Translations under genes and position numbers: made by a program
Assembly (NCBI GenBank): GCA_963697205.1
Contig: CAVONB010000014.1
Coordinates: 1-64,000 of the forward strand
Length of the DNA stretch: 64,000 nt
DNA from: CAVONB01 sp963697205
Lineage (GTDB): Bacteria; Pseudomonadota; Alphaproteobacteria; Rhizobiales; Hyphomicrobiaceae
Direction of reading: 5' to 3'
The notes under the pieces: generated by a model
What the model was told of the DNA's origin: nothing
What the model saw: the letters and a program-made list of their open reading frames with translations, nothing else
Databases searched by the model: none
In this document: piece by piece, positions 34,578 through 43,572 of the stretch
Numbering within the stretch: position 1 is the stretch's first letter
How the letters are laid out: each line of letters opens with the position of its first letter

Positions 34578-35564
34578 TCAGAAGCCCTTGACGAGCTCTT
34601 CGGGCACCTTGGCGCCCTGCTCTTTCCAGTACTTCGCAGCCGCCGGATGGATCGGCAGGCCGAGTGGCTTCAAGGTATCGAAGTTGCCGCTGAGCGTCTT
34701 CCAGTAGCCGGCCGTTGCAGCCAGCTTCTTGAGCGCTTCAGGCGACGCCGTCGACTTCAGCATGTCGTAGACGGCCGAGTCGGGCAGCTTCTTCGTGACC
34801 AGCCACCACACATCGTAGCCGATCGTCTTTGCCGGCTCCGTCATGCCCTTGACGTCCTTGAGCACGGGAATGGTGACAGGCGCATAGAATGGGTTCTTAG
34901 CCATCACCTTCTTCTGCTCTTCGTCCGTCATCGTGATGTAGCGGACGGGCTTGCGGATCGAAAGCTCCGTCAGCGCCGGCACGATGTGGGGAATGCCGGC
35001 CGAGCAGAACACGTCGACCTGCTGGTCGCCGAGCGCGCGCGCCGATTCCGAAAAGCCCATGTAGCGCGGCTGGATCGACTCCATCAGCCCCAGCGCCTCG
35101 AAGATGGCGATGCAGTTGACGCTCGAGCCCGACCCCTTGTTGAGCAGGTTCACCACCTTGCCCTTCATGTCGGAGAACGACTTGATCGGGCTGTCGGCCA
35201 GCACGGCGATCACCTGCGCCTGCTGGCGCACGTTGCCGATGATGCGATAGTCCTGGTTGGCACCTTCCTTGTCGAACGGCTTGGTGCCCTTCCACGACTG
35301 GTAGATCTGCACGATGTGCACCCAGCCCGTCGCGACTTCCTGCTGGCGCACCTTGCGCATGTTGTCGACCGAACCGGCCGTCGGCAGGTACTGGAAGCTG
35401 TACTTCTTGCCCAGTTCCTGGTTGAGCACCTGCACGCCCGCGCTCCAAGCCGGGTGCCAGCCGCCACCGGACGGTCCGCCGGCGACGCGATAGGTTTCGA
35501 CGGCCGAGGCCGCACTGGTAACGGCGATCACGGCCGCAGCCGCGATCGGTAAGCGCTTCAGCAT
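34578..35564 (-). CDS. TAXI-family TRAP solute-binding protein
   Basis: The 328-residue protein has a signal peptide (LPIAAAAVIAVTSAASA) and the TAXI pattern: YRVAGGPSGGGWHPAWSAGVQVLNQEL, LPTAGSVDNMRKVRQQEVATGWVHIVQ, KGKVVNLLNKGSGSSVNCIAIFEALGL and CSAGIPHIVPALTELS. It binds the substrate in the periplasm and hands it to the fused permease encoded downstream. The substrate is unknown. Confidence 0.92.
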   Translation of the reverse strand: MLKRLPIAAAAVIAVTSAASAVETYRVAGGPSGGGWHPAWSAGVQVLNQELGKKYSFQYLPTAGSVDNMRKVRQQEVATGWVHIVQIYQSWKGTKPFDKEGANQDYRIIGNVRQQAQVIAVLADSPIKSFSDMKGKVVNLLNKGSGSSVNCIAIFEALGLMESIQPRYMGFSESARALGDQQVDVFCSAGIPHIVPALTELSIRKPVRYITMTDEEQKKVMAKNPFYAPVTIPVLKDVKGMTEPAKTIGYDVWWLVTKKLPDSAVYDMLKSTASPEALKKLAATAGYWKTLSGNFDTLKPLGLPIHPAAAKYWKEQGAKVPEELVKGF

Positions 35565-35718
35565 GAGCTTTCTCCCTTGTAAGAGCCCGGTTACGGGCGA
35601 AGCCGTTTCTTATGGTGGCGACCAGCGCCGCCGTTGTGCCTCAAGATTGCATCACCGCGCGCGAAGGACAACCGGCTTTGCACAGCGTTGCGGTTGAAAC
35701 GGTCGTTTGTACGTATTT

Positions 35719-36630
35719 TCACTTATCGTGCGGGCGCGGCATCCCCAGGTGCTGCCGGAACCACGCCACCGCCGCCCCGCTCGCCGCCGAAAACCGCGCC
35801 ACGTAGGGCACGAAATGCCCGCCCGGGATCATCGTCAGCGCCTTGGGCTCACGCGCCCGCCCGTAGGCCTCCAGCGCCAGATCCGTCGGCGTCACCCAGT
35901 CCGCGTCGGCCACGATCATCAACAGCGGCGTGGGACTGATCTGCGCGATCCATGCCCCCGGCTCGTATTCCCGCGACATCTCCGCTGACCTCAGCGTCAC
36001 TGCGTTGCGATAGGCCGCCGACCGCTCCTGATCCCCCATGAAGAATGCCCACGCCTCCTTGCCCGGCAGCGCGCAGGCCGCGCCATCGTCTTGCGAGACC
36101 ACCGGAATCATGCGCGGCGCCTTGCCTTGGAAGCGCCCGAGCCGGTCCGCATTGAAGGCCGCCGTCTGCCCCTCGATCCGGTCCCCGCGCGTCCGGCGCT
36201 GCGCCGACACCGAGCCCGAGATCGTCGGCACCTGGGACACGACGCAGCGCACCCGCCGGTCGATCGCCGCCACCACCAGCACGTGCCCGCCCGAGTAGCT
36301 GGTCCCCCATATGCCAATCCGCTCGGGGTCCACCTGCTCCAGTGTCATGGCGAAGGTGATCGCGTGCCGGTAGTCCCGGATCTGCTGGATCGGATCGATC
36401 TCCCCGCGCGGGACGCCCTCGCTCGCGCCGAAATTGCGGTTGTCGAACACGATCACGCCAAAGCCCGCCGCCGCGAACGCCACCGCGAAGCTGTCCAGGT
36501 ACTGCTCCTTCACCGCGGAGAAACCGTGCGCCATCACGATCGTCGGCACTGCCCCCCTCGCGCCGTCCGGCATATAATGCCAGCCGCGCAACACGCAGCC
36601 CTCCGCGTCGAATTGGATGTCGGTGCGCAT
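35719..36630 (-). CDS. alpha/beta hydrolase (dienelactone-hydrolase-like or acetyl xylan esterase-like)
   Basis: The 303-residue protein has an alpha/beta hydrolase fold: oxyanion strand VMAHGFSAVKEQYLDSFA, nucleophile elbow GTSYSGG (Ser in WGTSYSGGHVL), an acidic IVADADWVTPTDLALEAY and the final GGHFVPY histidine. ATG 36630 is chosen, since the longer frame adds an Ala/Gly-rich stretch of no likeness. It resembles the 2-hydroxymuconate/CocE-like hydrolases found in catabolic regions. The substrate is undefined. Confidence 0.83.
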   Translation of the reverse strand: MRTDIQFDAEGCVLRGWHYMPDGARGAVPTIVMAHGFSAVKEQYLDSFAVAFAAAGFGVIVFDNRNFGASEGVPRGEIDPIQQIRDYRHAITFAMTLEQVDPERIGIWGTSYSGGHVLVVAAIDRRVRCVVSQVPTISGSVSAQRRTRGDRIEGQTAAFNADRLGRFQGKAPRMIPVVSQDDGAACALPGKEAWAFFMGDQERSAAYRNAVTLRSAEMSREYEPGAWIAQISPTPLLMIVADADWVTPTDLALEAYGRAREPKALTMIPGGHFVPYVARFSAASGAAVAWFRQHLGMPRPHDK

Positions 36631-36859
36631 CCCCTGTCCCTTCCCCTGCTGCGATGACCTCGCCCCGCCGGCCGCCCTCCAGGCCCCGGGCGCCACCCAA
36701 AGGCCCCGTCCCTGGACCGCGCCGGGACCGTTAGCCATCGCCGGCCGTGAAGCTTAACTCGCCGTTGGCAGGGCCGCCATGCGCCACCGATCTTGCTAAA
36801 CGCGCGGGCTTCGGCACAAATGGGCCCAACCGCCAACAAACAACCCGGAGGAAACCACC

Positions 36860-37750
36860 TTGGCTGGAAGACCGACCATTCTGACCTGCGCCGTCACCGG
36901 CACGTTCGGCACGCGCGAGAACAACGAAAACCTGCCCTGCTCGCCCGAGGAGATCGCCAACGCCGCGCTCGACGCGGTCAAGGCCGGCGCCGCCATCTGC
37001 CACATTCACGTGCGCGACCCCGCCACCGGCGCGCCGTCGATGAAGCTCGAGTACTATCGCGAGGTCGTGAAGCGCATCCGCGAGTCGGGCGTCAACATGA
37101 TCATCAACCTGACCTGCGGGCCGGGCGGCCGCTACGTGCCGTCCGATGACGACCCCCAGAAGCCGGCGCCGGCCTCCAACTACAAGAAGGCGATCGAGCG
37201 CGTCCAGCACGCGGTGGAGTTGAAGCCCGAGATCTGCACGCTCGACCTCAACACGATGTGGTTCGGCGGCGGCGCCGTGATCAACTCGCCCAAGATGATC
37301 GCCGAGATGGCCGGCATGATGTACGGCGCGGGCCTGAAGCCCGAGTTCGAGGTGTTTGATTCCGGCGACATCAACCTCGCCCACGACCTTATCAAGGAAG
37401 GCGTGCTGAAGGAGCCGGGCCTCTACCAGATCGTCACCGGCATCAAATACGGCTTCGCGCCCGATCCGCAGGCTCTGATGTACGCCCAGTCGATCCTGCC
37501 CAAGAACTCGCAGTGGGCAGCCTTCGGCGCCTCGCGCTGGTCCTTCACGCAGCTCGCCACCGCCTTCATTCTCGGCGGCCACTGCCGCATCGGCATGGAG
37601 GACACGCTCTACGTCGAAGCCGGCGTCAAGACGCCCGGCAACGGCGCGCTGGTCGAGAAGGCGGGAAAGATCATCAACCTGCTCGGCGGCAAGCTCGCCA
37701 CCCCCGACGAGGCCCGCGAGATCCTCGGCCTGCCCAAGCGCAAGCCCTGA
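36860..37750 (+). CDS. BKACE/DUF849 family 3-keto acid cleavage enzyme
   Basis: The 296-residue protein has the zinc-binding HIHVRDPATGAPS (His-x-His) of the beta-keto acid cleavage enzymes, with LTCGPGGRYVPS, EVFDSGDINLA, GHCRIGMEDTLYVEAG and a final NLLGGKLATPDEAREILGL. These enzymes split a beta-keto acid with acetyl-CoA into a CoA ester and acetoacetate. The start is a TTG with GGAGG 8 bp upstream. It diverges from the alpha/beta hydrolase gene. Confidence 0.9.
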   Translation: MAGRPTILTCAVTGTFGTRENNENLPCSPEEIANAALDAVKAGAAICHIHVRDPATGAPSMKLEYYREVVKRIRESGVNMIINLTCGPGGRYVPSDDDPQKPAPASNYKKAIERVQHAVELKPEICTLDLNTMWFGGGAVINSPKMIAEMAGMMYGAGLKPEFEVFDSGDINLAHDLIKEGVLKEPGLYQIVTGIKYGFAPDPQALMYAQSILPKNSQWAAFGASRWSFTQLATAFILGGHCRIGMEDTLYVEAGVKTPGNGALVEKAGKIINLLGGKLATPDEAREILGLPKRKP

Positions 37751-37760
37751 GGACATCATC

Positions 37761-37802
37761 CCCCTCTCCCCATTTTGATGGGGCGAGCGTCGGGGTGAGG
37801 GG
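37761..37802. repeat. short imperfect inverted intergenic repeat
   Basis: CCCTCTCCCC near the left end and GGGTGAGGGG at the right, with a CCCCAT...ATGGGG inner stem, form an imperfect inverted repeat of about 40 bp. It lies 10 bp after the BKACE stop. Elements of this CCCCTC/GAGGGG kind are common between genes in Hyphomicrobiales. A further stem follows at about 37890-37925, between the converging genes. Confidence 0.45.
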
Positions 37803-37948
37803 CAGCGCTGGCGGCCGGCTCGCGGAACGCGTGTCGCCAGCGCAATCAGAAATGCACGAGGGCCAGCCCTGGCCCCCACACCATACGAGCCGACCGCGCC
37901 CTGGTTTCCCGGGACGCGGTCGACGTCATTTTGCAGCCAAGCTCGGGG

Positions 37949-39592
37949 TCAATGGCGCACCCGCGACTGACGGCTATGCCGGATCTTTGCGCCGAGCCCA
38001 GCGGCCTTGGGCGCCTGAGCCGGATTTACCGAGCTCTTGGTCAGACCGCCAGGGCCTGTCGGGCACGAGATCTTCAGCGGCACCCAGTTACCCATCTTGC
38101 CGCCCTCGGCCTCGGCAATGAACTTGGTGTCGGCCGCCTTCTTGTAAGTCTCCGTCACCGTGTGCGAGCCGACATAGACGCCGCCCGAACCCTTGTGGAT
38201 CTTGACGATATACCAGGCGCTCTTGCCGCCGTCGGCCCGGCGATAGCGAACCTTCGACCAGCCCTCCTTGTCGCCGAACACCCAGCTTTTGAACGTCACG
38301 GACGTGGGGCAGGCATTCGTCTTCGCCGCCGTGATACCGAGCTGGACCTTGGTGACCTTCATCGGCGCGCAATCGTTCTTGAAGTGCACCCAATCTGAAG
38401 CCGGACCATCCTTCACCTTCAGCCGGCGCGTCTGGTCGACATCGCCCACGTTCTGCGTGTTTTCAACTTTCGCGACGTAGGAGGAGTTGGTCTTCTTGAA
38501 CTCGACCTTGAACCATTCACCCGGCGCGCCGCCTTTGCGCTCGTGACGCACGAAGGCATGACCCTTCTGGTTGGCGTGCAGCGACATGAAGGTGGTCATG
38601 GGACGCGGGCACGAGGCGCCAGCCTTGACCTTGTAGGAATACTTCACGTGCGTCACCTTGAATGGGTCGCAACCGACCTTCACGTGTTCCCACGGCGCGG
38701 CCGGCCCGCCCTTCACCTGGATGCGGCGCACCTGGTCGACGTTACCAACCTCCTGGGTTTCTTCCTTCACGTACAGGAACTTGTCGCCGACCTTCTTGGT
38801 CGCAAACGAGATCCAGTCGCTCGGCGGCCCACCCTGACGCTCGCGGCGATACTGCCCCGAGCCCGGCTTATTGGATTCGATGACCGTCCGGATCGTCAGC
38901 TTGCGCGGGCAGGCGTTGCCTTCGCTCTTGTAGGTGAGCTTTGCGCCAAGCGTCTTGTAGGGCTGCTGATCGGCGAGGCACACGACGTTGAAGGCAAGTC
39001 CAACATTGCGCTTCTCGCTCACCGAGCCTTTCGGAAAACCACCGATCGCCGGATAGTAGTCCGCCATCACGCCCACCCACAGCGCGTGGCCGGACGACGA
39101 CGTGCGCTGTTCGGTGAAAACGGACGCGCCTTGATCCAGCTTCTTGTTGCACGCAGCAACGATCGCGCTCTCGCTGGCGCCGCCCAGGCCGAGTTTGTCG
39201 CCCGCGCGCACGATATCGAGCGTCGCCGAGGCCTTGTTGCGATCGCCCTTGCCGCCAAAGCTCTTGACCGCCAGTGCCACCGGCTTGTAGGGGCCGGCGA
39301 CACCGCTCTGGTCCAGCTTGAAGCTGTCCTGCGCGCCGGCCGCCATGTGCGTGATGAATGTCCGCAAGCCCTTTGCATTCGCCTTGACGCTGACCTGCAA
39401 GGTGACGGGCCGGTTGGCGATGCTGTGCCACTTGCCGTTCTTGGCATCGACATAGATCGTCGGCGCCGCACCGTTCAGCTTCGCGGAGAAATCGGCGATC
39501 CGCGGCTCTGCCATCGCCGGACCTGACACGGCAGTGATACCAGCCAGAAGGGCCGAGGTGGTCGAAAGCACTCGGATGGATGAAACTGACAT
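37949..39592 (-). CDS. secreted protein with three tandem beta-rich repeats, function unknown
   Basis: The 547-residue protein has a signal peptide (residues 1-28, ending PAMA). An N-terminal domain of about 180 residues comes first. Three repeats of about 100 residues follow, each with a conserved Cys-Pro near its start (ACPRKLT, SCPRPMT, ACPTSVT), a GGPPSDW/GGAPGEW/GGKSAWY turn, a VGNVDQVRR/VGDVDQTRR motif in the first two, and a closing VGCDP/NDCAP/SCPTG. The Cys pattern fits a disulphide in each repeat. No known family is recognised. A cell-surface or periplasmic binding role is inferred only from the export signal and repeats. Confidence 0.75.
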   Translation of the reverse strand: MSVSSIRVLSTTSALLAGITAVSGPAMAEPRIADFSAKLNGAAPTIYVDAKNGKWHSIANRPVTLQVSVKANAKGLRTFITHMAAGAQDSFKLDQSGVAGPYKPVALAVKSFGGKGDRNKASATLDIVRAGDKLGLGGASESAIVAACNKKLDQGASVFTEQRTSSSGHALWVGVMADYYPAIGGFPKGSVSEKRNVGLAFNVVCLADQQPYKTLGAKLTYKSEGNACPRKLTIRTVIESNKPGSGQYRRERQGGPPSDWISFATKKVGDKFLYVKEETQEVGNVDQVRRIQVKGGPAAPWEHVKVGCDPFKVTHVKYSYKVKAGASCPRPMTTFMSLHANQKGHAFVRHERKGGAPGEWFKVEFKKTNSSYVAKVENTQNVGDVDQTRRLKVKDGPASDWVHFKNDCAPMKVTKVQLGITAAKTNACPTSVTFKSWVFGDKEGWSKVRYRRADGGKSAWYIVKIHKGSGGVYVGSHTVTETYKKAADTKFIAEAEGGKMGNWVPLKISCPTGPGGLTKSSVNPAQAPKAAGLGAKIRHSRQSRVRH

Positions 39593-39878
39593 TGCTCTGC
39601 TCCTTGTCGGGACCCTGGATGCTGGGTTGGTCGCGACCGGAGCCGATAAGGTTCAAGGACCCTGGACACTTTCGGAGCATTTTCTGGGACGCACGAGCGG
39701 TTGGATGAGCCCCGGCGCCCGTCCGGGGAACCACCGAAATGACCGCTCCGCCCCCTCCGAACACGATTGGAGACCAAGTACGGCCCCTCAAATCGAAAGA
39801 ATGGAAACACGATCACGTCTGATAGTCGGATGTCGCGATGTGGTGAACGGCCGAGAATGATCCCCATCCCGACCTTCT

Positions 39879-40688
39879 CTATTTCCCCCACACCACCCGC
39901 TCCAGTGCCGCGCGCAACGCGTCCGTGACCTCCACGTCGAACACCTCACGCAACACCTGCTCCAACTTTGCACGGTCGAGCATCCGCTCCTCCGCCGCCC
40001 CGTCAGGCGTGCGGATCGTATAGCGATTGTTCAAAAGCGCATGGCGCACGTCCGGCATCGACCGGCACGCCATCAGTCGCCGTTTGAAGGTCGAGCCGGG
40101 ATACGTGGACGTGTACCAGTTGGGCGCCAGGAAATCGACGTCGAGCTGCGGCTCGAGCGACAAGAGCACCATCGGCATCCAGCGCCGCGGCGTGCGCAAT
40201 TCAAGCTTCAGCTCGTGTTCGCCGACGCGCATGAGGCGGAACGTGCCGTTGATCGTCGCCTGCGGCGCCGTCTCCCACATGCGGATCGGCGCGAGCATCG
40301 TCGCACCGCCGAAGCCGACGTCGGCGAGCCAGTCCACGCCGTCGACCGCCACCTTCATCGCCATGTGCGTGCGCAGCGGCAGCGGATCGTCGGCCCCAAG
40401 AAACCACAGCACGCGGCCCATGTGCGACGTCACCTCGAACCCGAGCTGGCGCAGCACTTCGCGAAACAGCGTGTTGTGCTCGAAGCAGTAGCCCCCGCGC
40501 CGCCTGGCGACCATCTTCTCGAAGATCACTTCCGGCGCGATGTCGATCGGCGCACCCACGAGCGCGGCCGTCCCCTCGTAAGGGATCGCGGCAGGATGCA
40601 GCCGGTGCAACGCGCTCAGCACGTCGAGCGTCGGCGCGCACGGCCCGTCGTAGCCTATGCGGCGAAAATAGGCGGCAAGATCGATCAT
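39879..40688 (-). CDS. nat: arylamine N-acetyltransferase
   Basis: The 269-residue protein has the NAT catalytic triad: Cys in RRGGYCFEHNTLF, His in RTHMAM and Asp in LADVGFG. The N-terminal IPYEGTAALVG and the later FNNRYTIRT-like segment (LLNNRYTIRTPDG) also fit. It transfers acetyl (or another short acyl) from CoA to aromatic amines or hydrazines. ATG 40688 (MIDLAAYFRRIGYDG) is the typical family start; the longer frame upstream is spurious. Confidence 0.92.
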   Translation of the reverse strand: MIDLAAYFRRIGYDGPCAPTLDVLSALHRLHPAAIPYEGTAALVGAPIDIAPEVIFEKMVARRRGGYCFEHNTLFREVLRQLGFEVTSHMGRVLWFLGADDPLPLRTHMAMKVAVDGVDWLADVGFGGATMLAPIRMWETAPQATINGTFRLMRVGEHELKLELRTPRRWMPMVLLSLEPQLDVDFLAPNWYTSTYPGSTFKRRLMACRSMPDVRHALLNNRYTIRTPDGAAEERMLDRAKLEQVLREVFDVEVTDALRAALERVVWGK

Positions 40689-40802
40689 GGCACCATCGCC
40701 GGCACTACCACCGGCACGAGCCGTGACGAGGCCGCCGCGATGCAAGCGACCGTCACGACCCGCCGCCGGTTTCGGCAAGCAAGGGCGCGGCGCACGACGA
40801 CG

Positions 40803-41201
40803 CTACGCCTTGATCCCCGCAATGCCATGGGAACGGTCCTTGGCGGTGAAGAACACGAGGTCCGTGTCGCCGGTCGAGCGCGCTTCGTGCATGGCCTTGG
40901 CCGGAATGTAGACGACCATCCCCGGCGTGCCGACGACCTTGTGTCCCTCGATCGTCATCTCCGCACGTCCTTCGAGCACATAGATCCACTGCTCGTTGGG
41001 ATGCCAGTGCAGCTCGCTGATCGTGCCCTTGGGAATGCGCGCGAGCCCGACCATCATCCGGTCCCCTTCCACGACCGAACCGTTGGTCGTCGCATAATCG
41101 GGCCCCAGATCCATCTGCTTCAGGTCGGCCATTCTGAAGGCGTAGGCACCATTGCCGGCCTTCGTTGCGCCGGGCGTCAGCGTCCCGCTGTCGTCTGCCA
41201 T
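40803..41201 (-). CDS. single-domain cupin protein
   Basis: The 132-residue beta-barrel protein has cupin motif 1 in LHWHPNEQWIYVLEGRAEMTIEG (two His and a Glu/Gln in the metal position) and motif 2 in GMVVYIPAKAMHEARSTGDTDLVFF. Such small cupins bind a metal and may act as dioxygenases or isomerases; the substrate is unknown. A GAGGAGAC ribosome-binding region precedes ATG 41201. Confidence 0.83.
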   Translation of the reverse strand: MADDSGTLTPGATKAGNGAYAFRMADLKQMDLGPDYATTNGSVVEGDRMMVGLARIPKGTISELHWHPNEQWIYVLEGRAEMTIEGHKVVGTPGMVVYIPAKAMHEARSTGDTDLVFFTAKDRSHGIAGIKA

Positions 41202-41405
41202 CGTGTGGGTCTCCTCTCGTCCGTTTTTGTGCCCGCGCGGGGCATGGGCCGCCGATCCTAGCGATCACACCAGCCCGCCACCATGATGAATTCGCCCCTG
41301 GCCTCGATTGGCTCGAGCCCGCCAAACGCGCTGCCCCGCCCTTGCGCACCCCAGGCCTGTGGCGTACCTCAGGCCAGACCCCAGCCCTCCAGCGGAGCCA
41401 GCCCG

Positions 41406-42365
41406 ATGACCGATTTCCCCAAGCGCGTCCACCTCATGGAAGTCGGCCCTCGCGATGGCCTGCAGATCGAAAAGAAGATCCTTACCACGCCCGAGAAGCT
41501 CGAGCTGATCGACATGATCGAGGACGCCGGCATCCCCGAGATCGAGGTCGGCTCCTTCGTCAACCCGAAGGCCGTGCCGACCATGGCCGACACCTCCGAC
41601 GTGTTTGCCGGCATCAAGAAGAAGCCGGGCGTGATCTACCGGGGCCTCAGCCTCAACACCAAGGGCGTGGAGCGCGCCATGGCGACGCCCAACATCGACC
41701 TCGACGGCCGCCTGCACATCACCGCCAGCGAGATCTTCGTGCGCCGTAACACCAATCGCTCCATCGACGATACCTTCCGCCAGCTGCCCGAATGGATCGC
41801 GCTCTACAAGAAGGCGGGCGTGCCGACCGACGGCGTCACCGTCATGGCCGTGTTCGGCTGCAACTTCGAAGGCGACGTCCCCACCGGGCGCACAATCGAC
41901 CTCCTGGCCCGCACCATCGACATCCTGGCCGAGCACGGCGAGACGCTCAAATTCGCCAACCTGTGCGACACGATGGGTTGGGCCAATCCGGAGCAGATCA
42001 AGCGCGTCTGCGGCGCCGTGCGCGAGCGCTGGCCCAACTTGCAGATCAAGCTCCACCTGCACGACACCCGCGGCATGGCGATGGCCAATGCCTACGCCGC
42101 CTTGCAGATGGGCATCGCCGAGTTCGACGGCTCCATCGGCGGGCTGGGCGGCTGCCCGTTCGCCGGCCACAAAGGCGCGGCCGGCAACATCTGCACCGAG
42201 GACCTCGCCTTCCTGTGCGAGGAGATCGGCATCGAAACCGGCATCGACATCGACAAGCTGGCAGCCGCCGCTCGCCGCGCCGAGGAGATGGTCGGCCACC
42301 CCGTGCCCGGCAAGGTGATGAAAGGCGGCACGCTCAAGGCCGCGCGCGCTGGTGCAAATCGATAA
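41406..42365 (+). CDS. hydroxymethylglutaryl-CoA lyase-like enzyme (HMGL family)
   Basis: The 319-residue TIM-barrel protein has EVGPRDGLQIEKK (Arg-Asp of the active site), EVGSFVNPKAVPTMADT, HLHDTRGMAMANAYAAL (metal-binding His-x-His) and GGLGGCPFAGHKGAAGNICTEDLAF with the catalytic Cys loop. It would cleave a 3-hydroxy-3-methylglutaryl-CoA-like ester to acetyl-CoA and a keto acid. ATG 41406 is chosen; the frame is open from 41283 without likeness. Confidence 0.88.
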   Translation: MTDFPKRVHLMEVGPRDGLQIEKKILTTPEKLELIDMIEDAGIPEIEVGSFVNPKAVPTMADTSDVFAGIKKKPGVIYRGLSLNTKGVERAMATPNIDLDGRLHITASEIFVRRNTNRSIDDTFRQLPEWIALYKKAGVPTDGVTVMAVFGCNFEGDVPTGRTIDLLARTIDILAEHGETLKFANLCDTMGWANPEQIKRVCGAVRERWPNLQIKLHLHDTRGMAMANAYAALQMGIAEFDGSIGGLGGCPFAGHKGAAGNICTEDLAFLCEEIGIETGIDIDKLAAAARRAEEMVGHPVPGKVMKGGTLKAARAGANR

Positions 42366-42492
42366 TCGATGTGTGCAAAAGTCGGCAGCGGGACAGGCGC
42401 GTTCGCCTCGGGCTAGGATGCCCGTCCGAGATGTCGGGCGCGGGTCGACTGCACCCGTGACGTTGACGTCGAGACATCGGAGACACAGGACC

Positions 42493-42924
42493 ATGTGCCG
42501 TTGTCACAGACGCAGCCTCCTGGCAGGCGCCGGTGCGGTGTTCGCCATGTCGGCGTGGCCCAGGCTGGCGCGCGCCACAGCACGCGACGACGCCGAGCGT
42601 GGCTTTCTGGATGCCGCAAAACGCATGAAGGACATGGCGATCGCCAGCGGCGATCAGGCCTACGGCGCTGTGATGGTGCTCGACGGTGCGATCGTCGGCT
42701 GGGGGCCGAGCCGCGTCGTCGTCGATGCCGACCACGACGCCCATGCAGAGCGCGTCGCACTGTGGGACGCGCAGGCCCGCCTGGGCCGCAAGAACCTATC
42801 CGGCGCCGTCATCTATTCCACGTCGCGGCCCTGCGCTGACTGCCAGAACGCGCTCGCGATCGCAGACGTCTCACGCATGATCCATGGCGCCGGTATCGAC
42901 GCCGGCGCGCCCCGGCGCTGGTAG
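42493..42924 (+). CDS. Tat-exported deaminase-fold protein (cytidine/deoxycytidylate deaminase-like)
   Basis: The 143-residue protein starts with a twin-arginine-like signal (CHRRSLLAGAGAVFAMSAWPRLARA). A zinc deaminase domain follows with HAE (DAHAERVAL) and PCADC, the His and two Cys ligands plus the catalytic Glu. Intracellular members deaminate bases or nucleotides; an exported one is unusual. CAGGA lies just before ATG 42493. The domain is short and ends soon after PCADCQNALAIADVSRMIHG, close to the minimum deaminase fold. Confidence 0.77.
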   Translation: MCRCHRRSLLAGAGAVFAMSAWPRLARATARDDAERGFLDAAKRMKDMAIASGDQAYGAVMVLDGAIVGWGPSRVVVDADHDAHAERVALWDAQARLGRKNLSGAVIYSTSRPCADCQNALAIADVSRMIHGAGIDAGAPRRW

Positions 42925-42995
42925 GCCGAACGCCAACGGCAGCGCTCTGCGAGCGCTGCCGCTGTCCATCCGTCAGACCATCAACCCCGCGAGGC

Positions 42996-43457
42996 TTACG
43001 GCTTGATGTAGGTGTAGCCCTGCTGCTGCAGATAGCTGAGCTCCGCCACGCCAGACGGCACGATGTCCTCGTCGAACACCTCGAACAAGTCCGTCTTGTA
43101 GTCGATCTTGCGCCCGACCAGCGTGTTGTTGCACACCGCGAACGTCACCTTCTGCGCCTTCAAGCCGTTGACGTCGGCCTGCAGCTTCTGGCTCTGCACC
43201 GCATTCTTCAGCAGTCCCACACCATTGCCGTGCAGCACGACCTTGACCTCGATGCTGTCGCGACCGACCGCATTGATGTGGTTCTGGATGTTGTTCATCG
43301 CGGCGCGGTAGCCTTTGTCGTCCTGCCCGCCGTCGTAGTTGATGTGATACACGACCTTCTGCTTGCCGTAGCGCGAGGTCGGATCCGTCGCCATTGCACC
43401 GCTGGCGATCGCCAAAGAGGACACCAGTGCCAGCATCAGTGATGCAAGTCGCGTCAT
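42996..43457 (-). CDS. periplasmic DsrE-family protein
   Basis: The 153-residue protein has a signal peptide (LASLMLALVSSLAIASGAMA) and a DsrE/F-like fold: KQKVVYHINYDGGQDDKGYRAAMNNIQNHINAV, VKVVLHGNGVGLLKN and VTFAVCNNTLVGRKI, where the Cys is the likely sulfur carrier. GGAGA lies 8 bp before ATG 43457. It follows the YeeE/YedE gene on the same strand, so a shared sulfur-compound role is likely. Confidence 0.83.
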   Translation of the reverse strand: MTRLASLMLALVSSLAIASGAMATDPTSRYGKQKVVYHINYDGGQDDKGYRAAMNNIQNHINAVGRDSIEVKVVLHGNGVGLLKNAVQSQKLQADVNGLKAQKVTFAVCNNTLVGRKIDYKTDLFEVFDEDIVPSGVAELSYLQQQGYTYIKP

Positions 43458-43572
43458 GTGAGGTCTCCGAAGACGTTGCAGGTTGGTCAGGGCCGCCATC
43501 AGGCCCTGAATTGTTGCGGAATGTCACGTACGCAGGTTTGCAGATGCAGCATTCGTCAGCCTGCCGACACCG

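Noticed and set aside
32350..34707. 785-codon plus-strand frame opposite the TRAP permease
   Set aside because: Arg/His/Asp/Gln-rich antisense shadow; the minus-strand permease is unmistakable.
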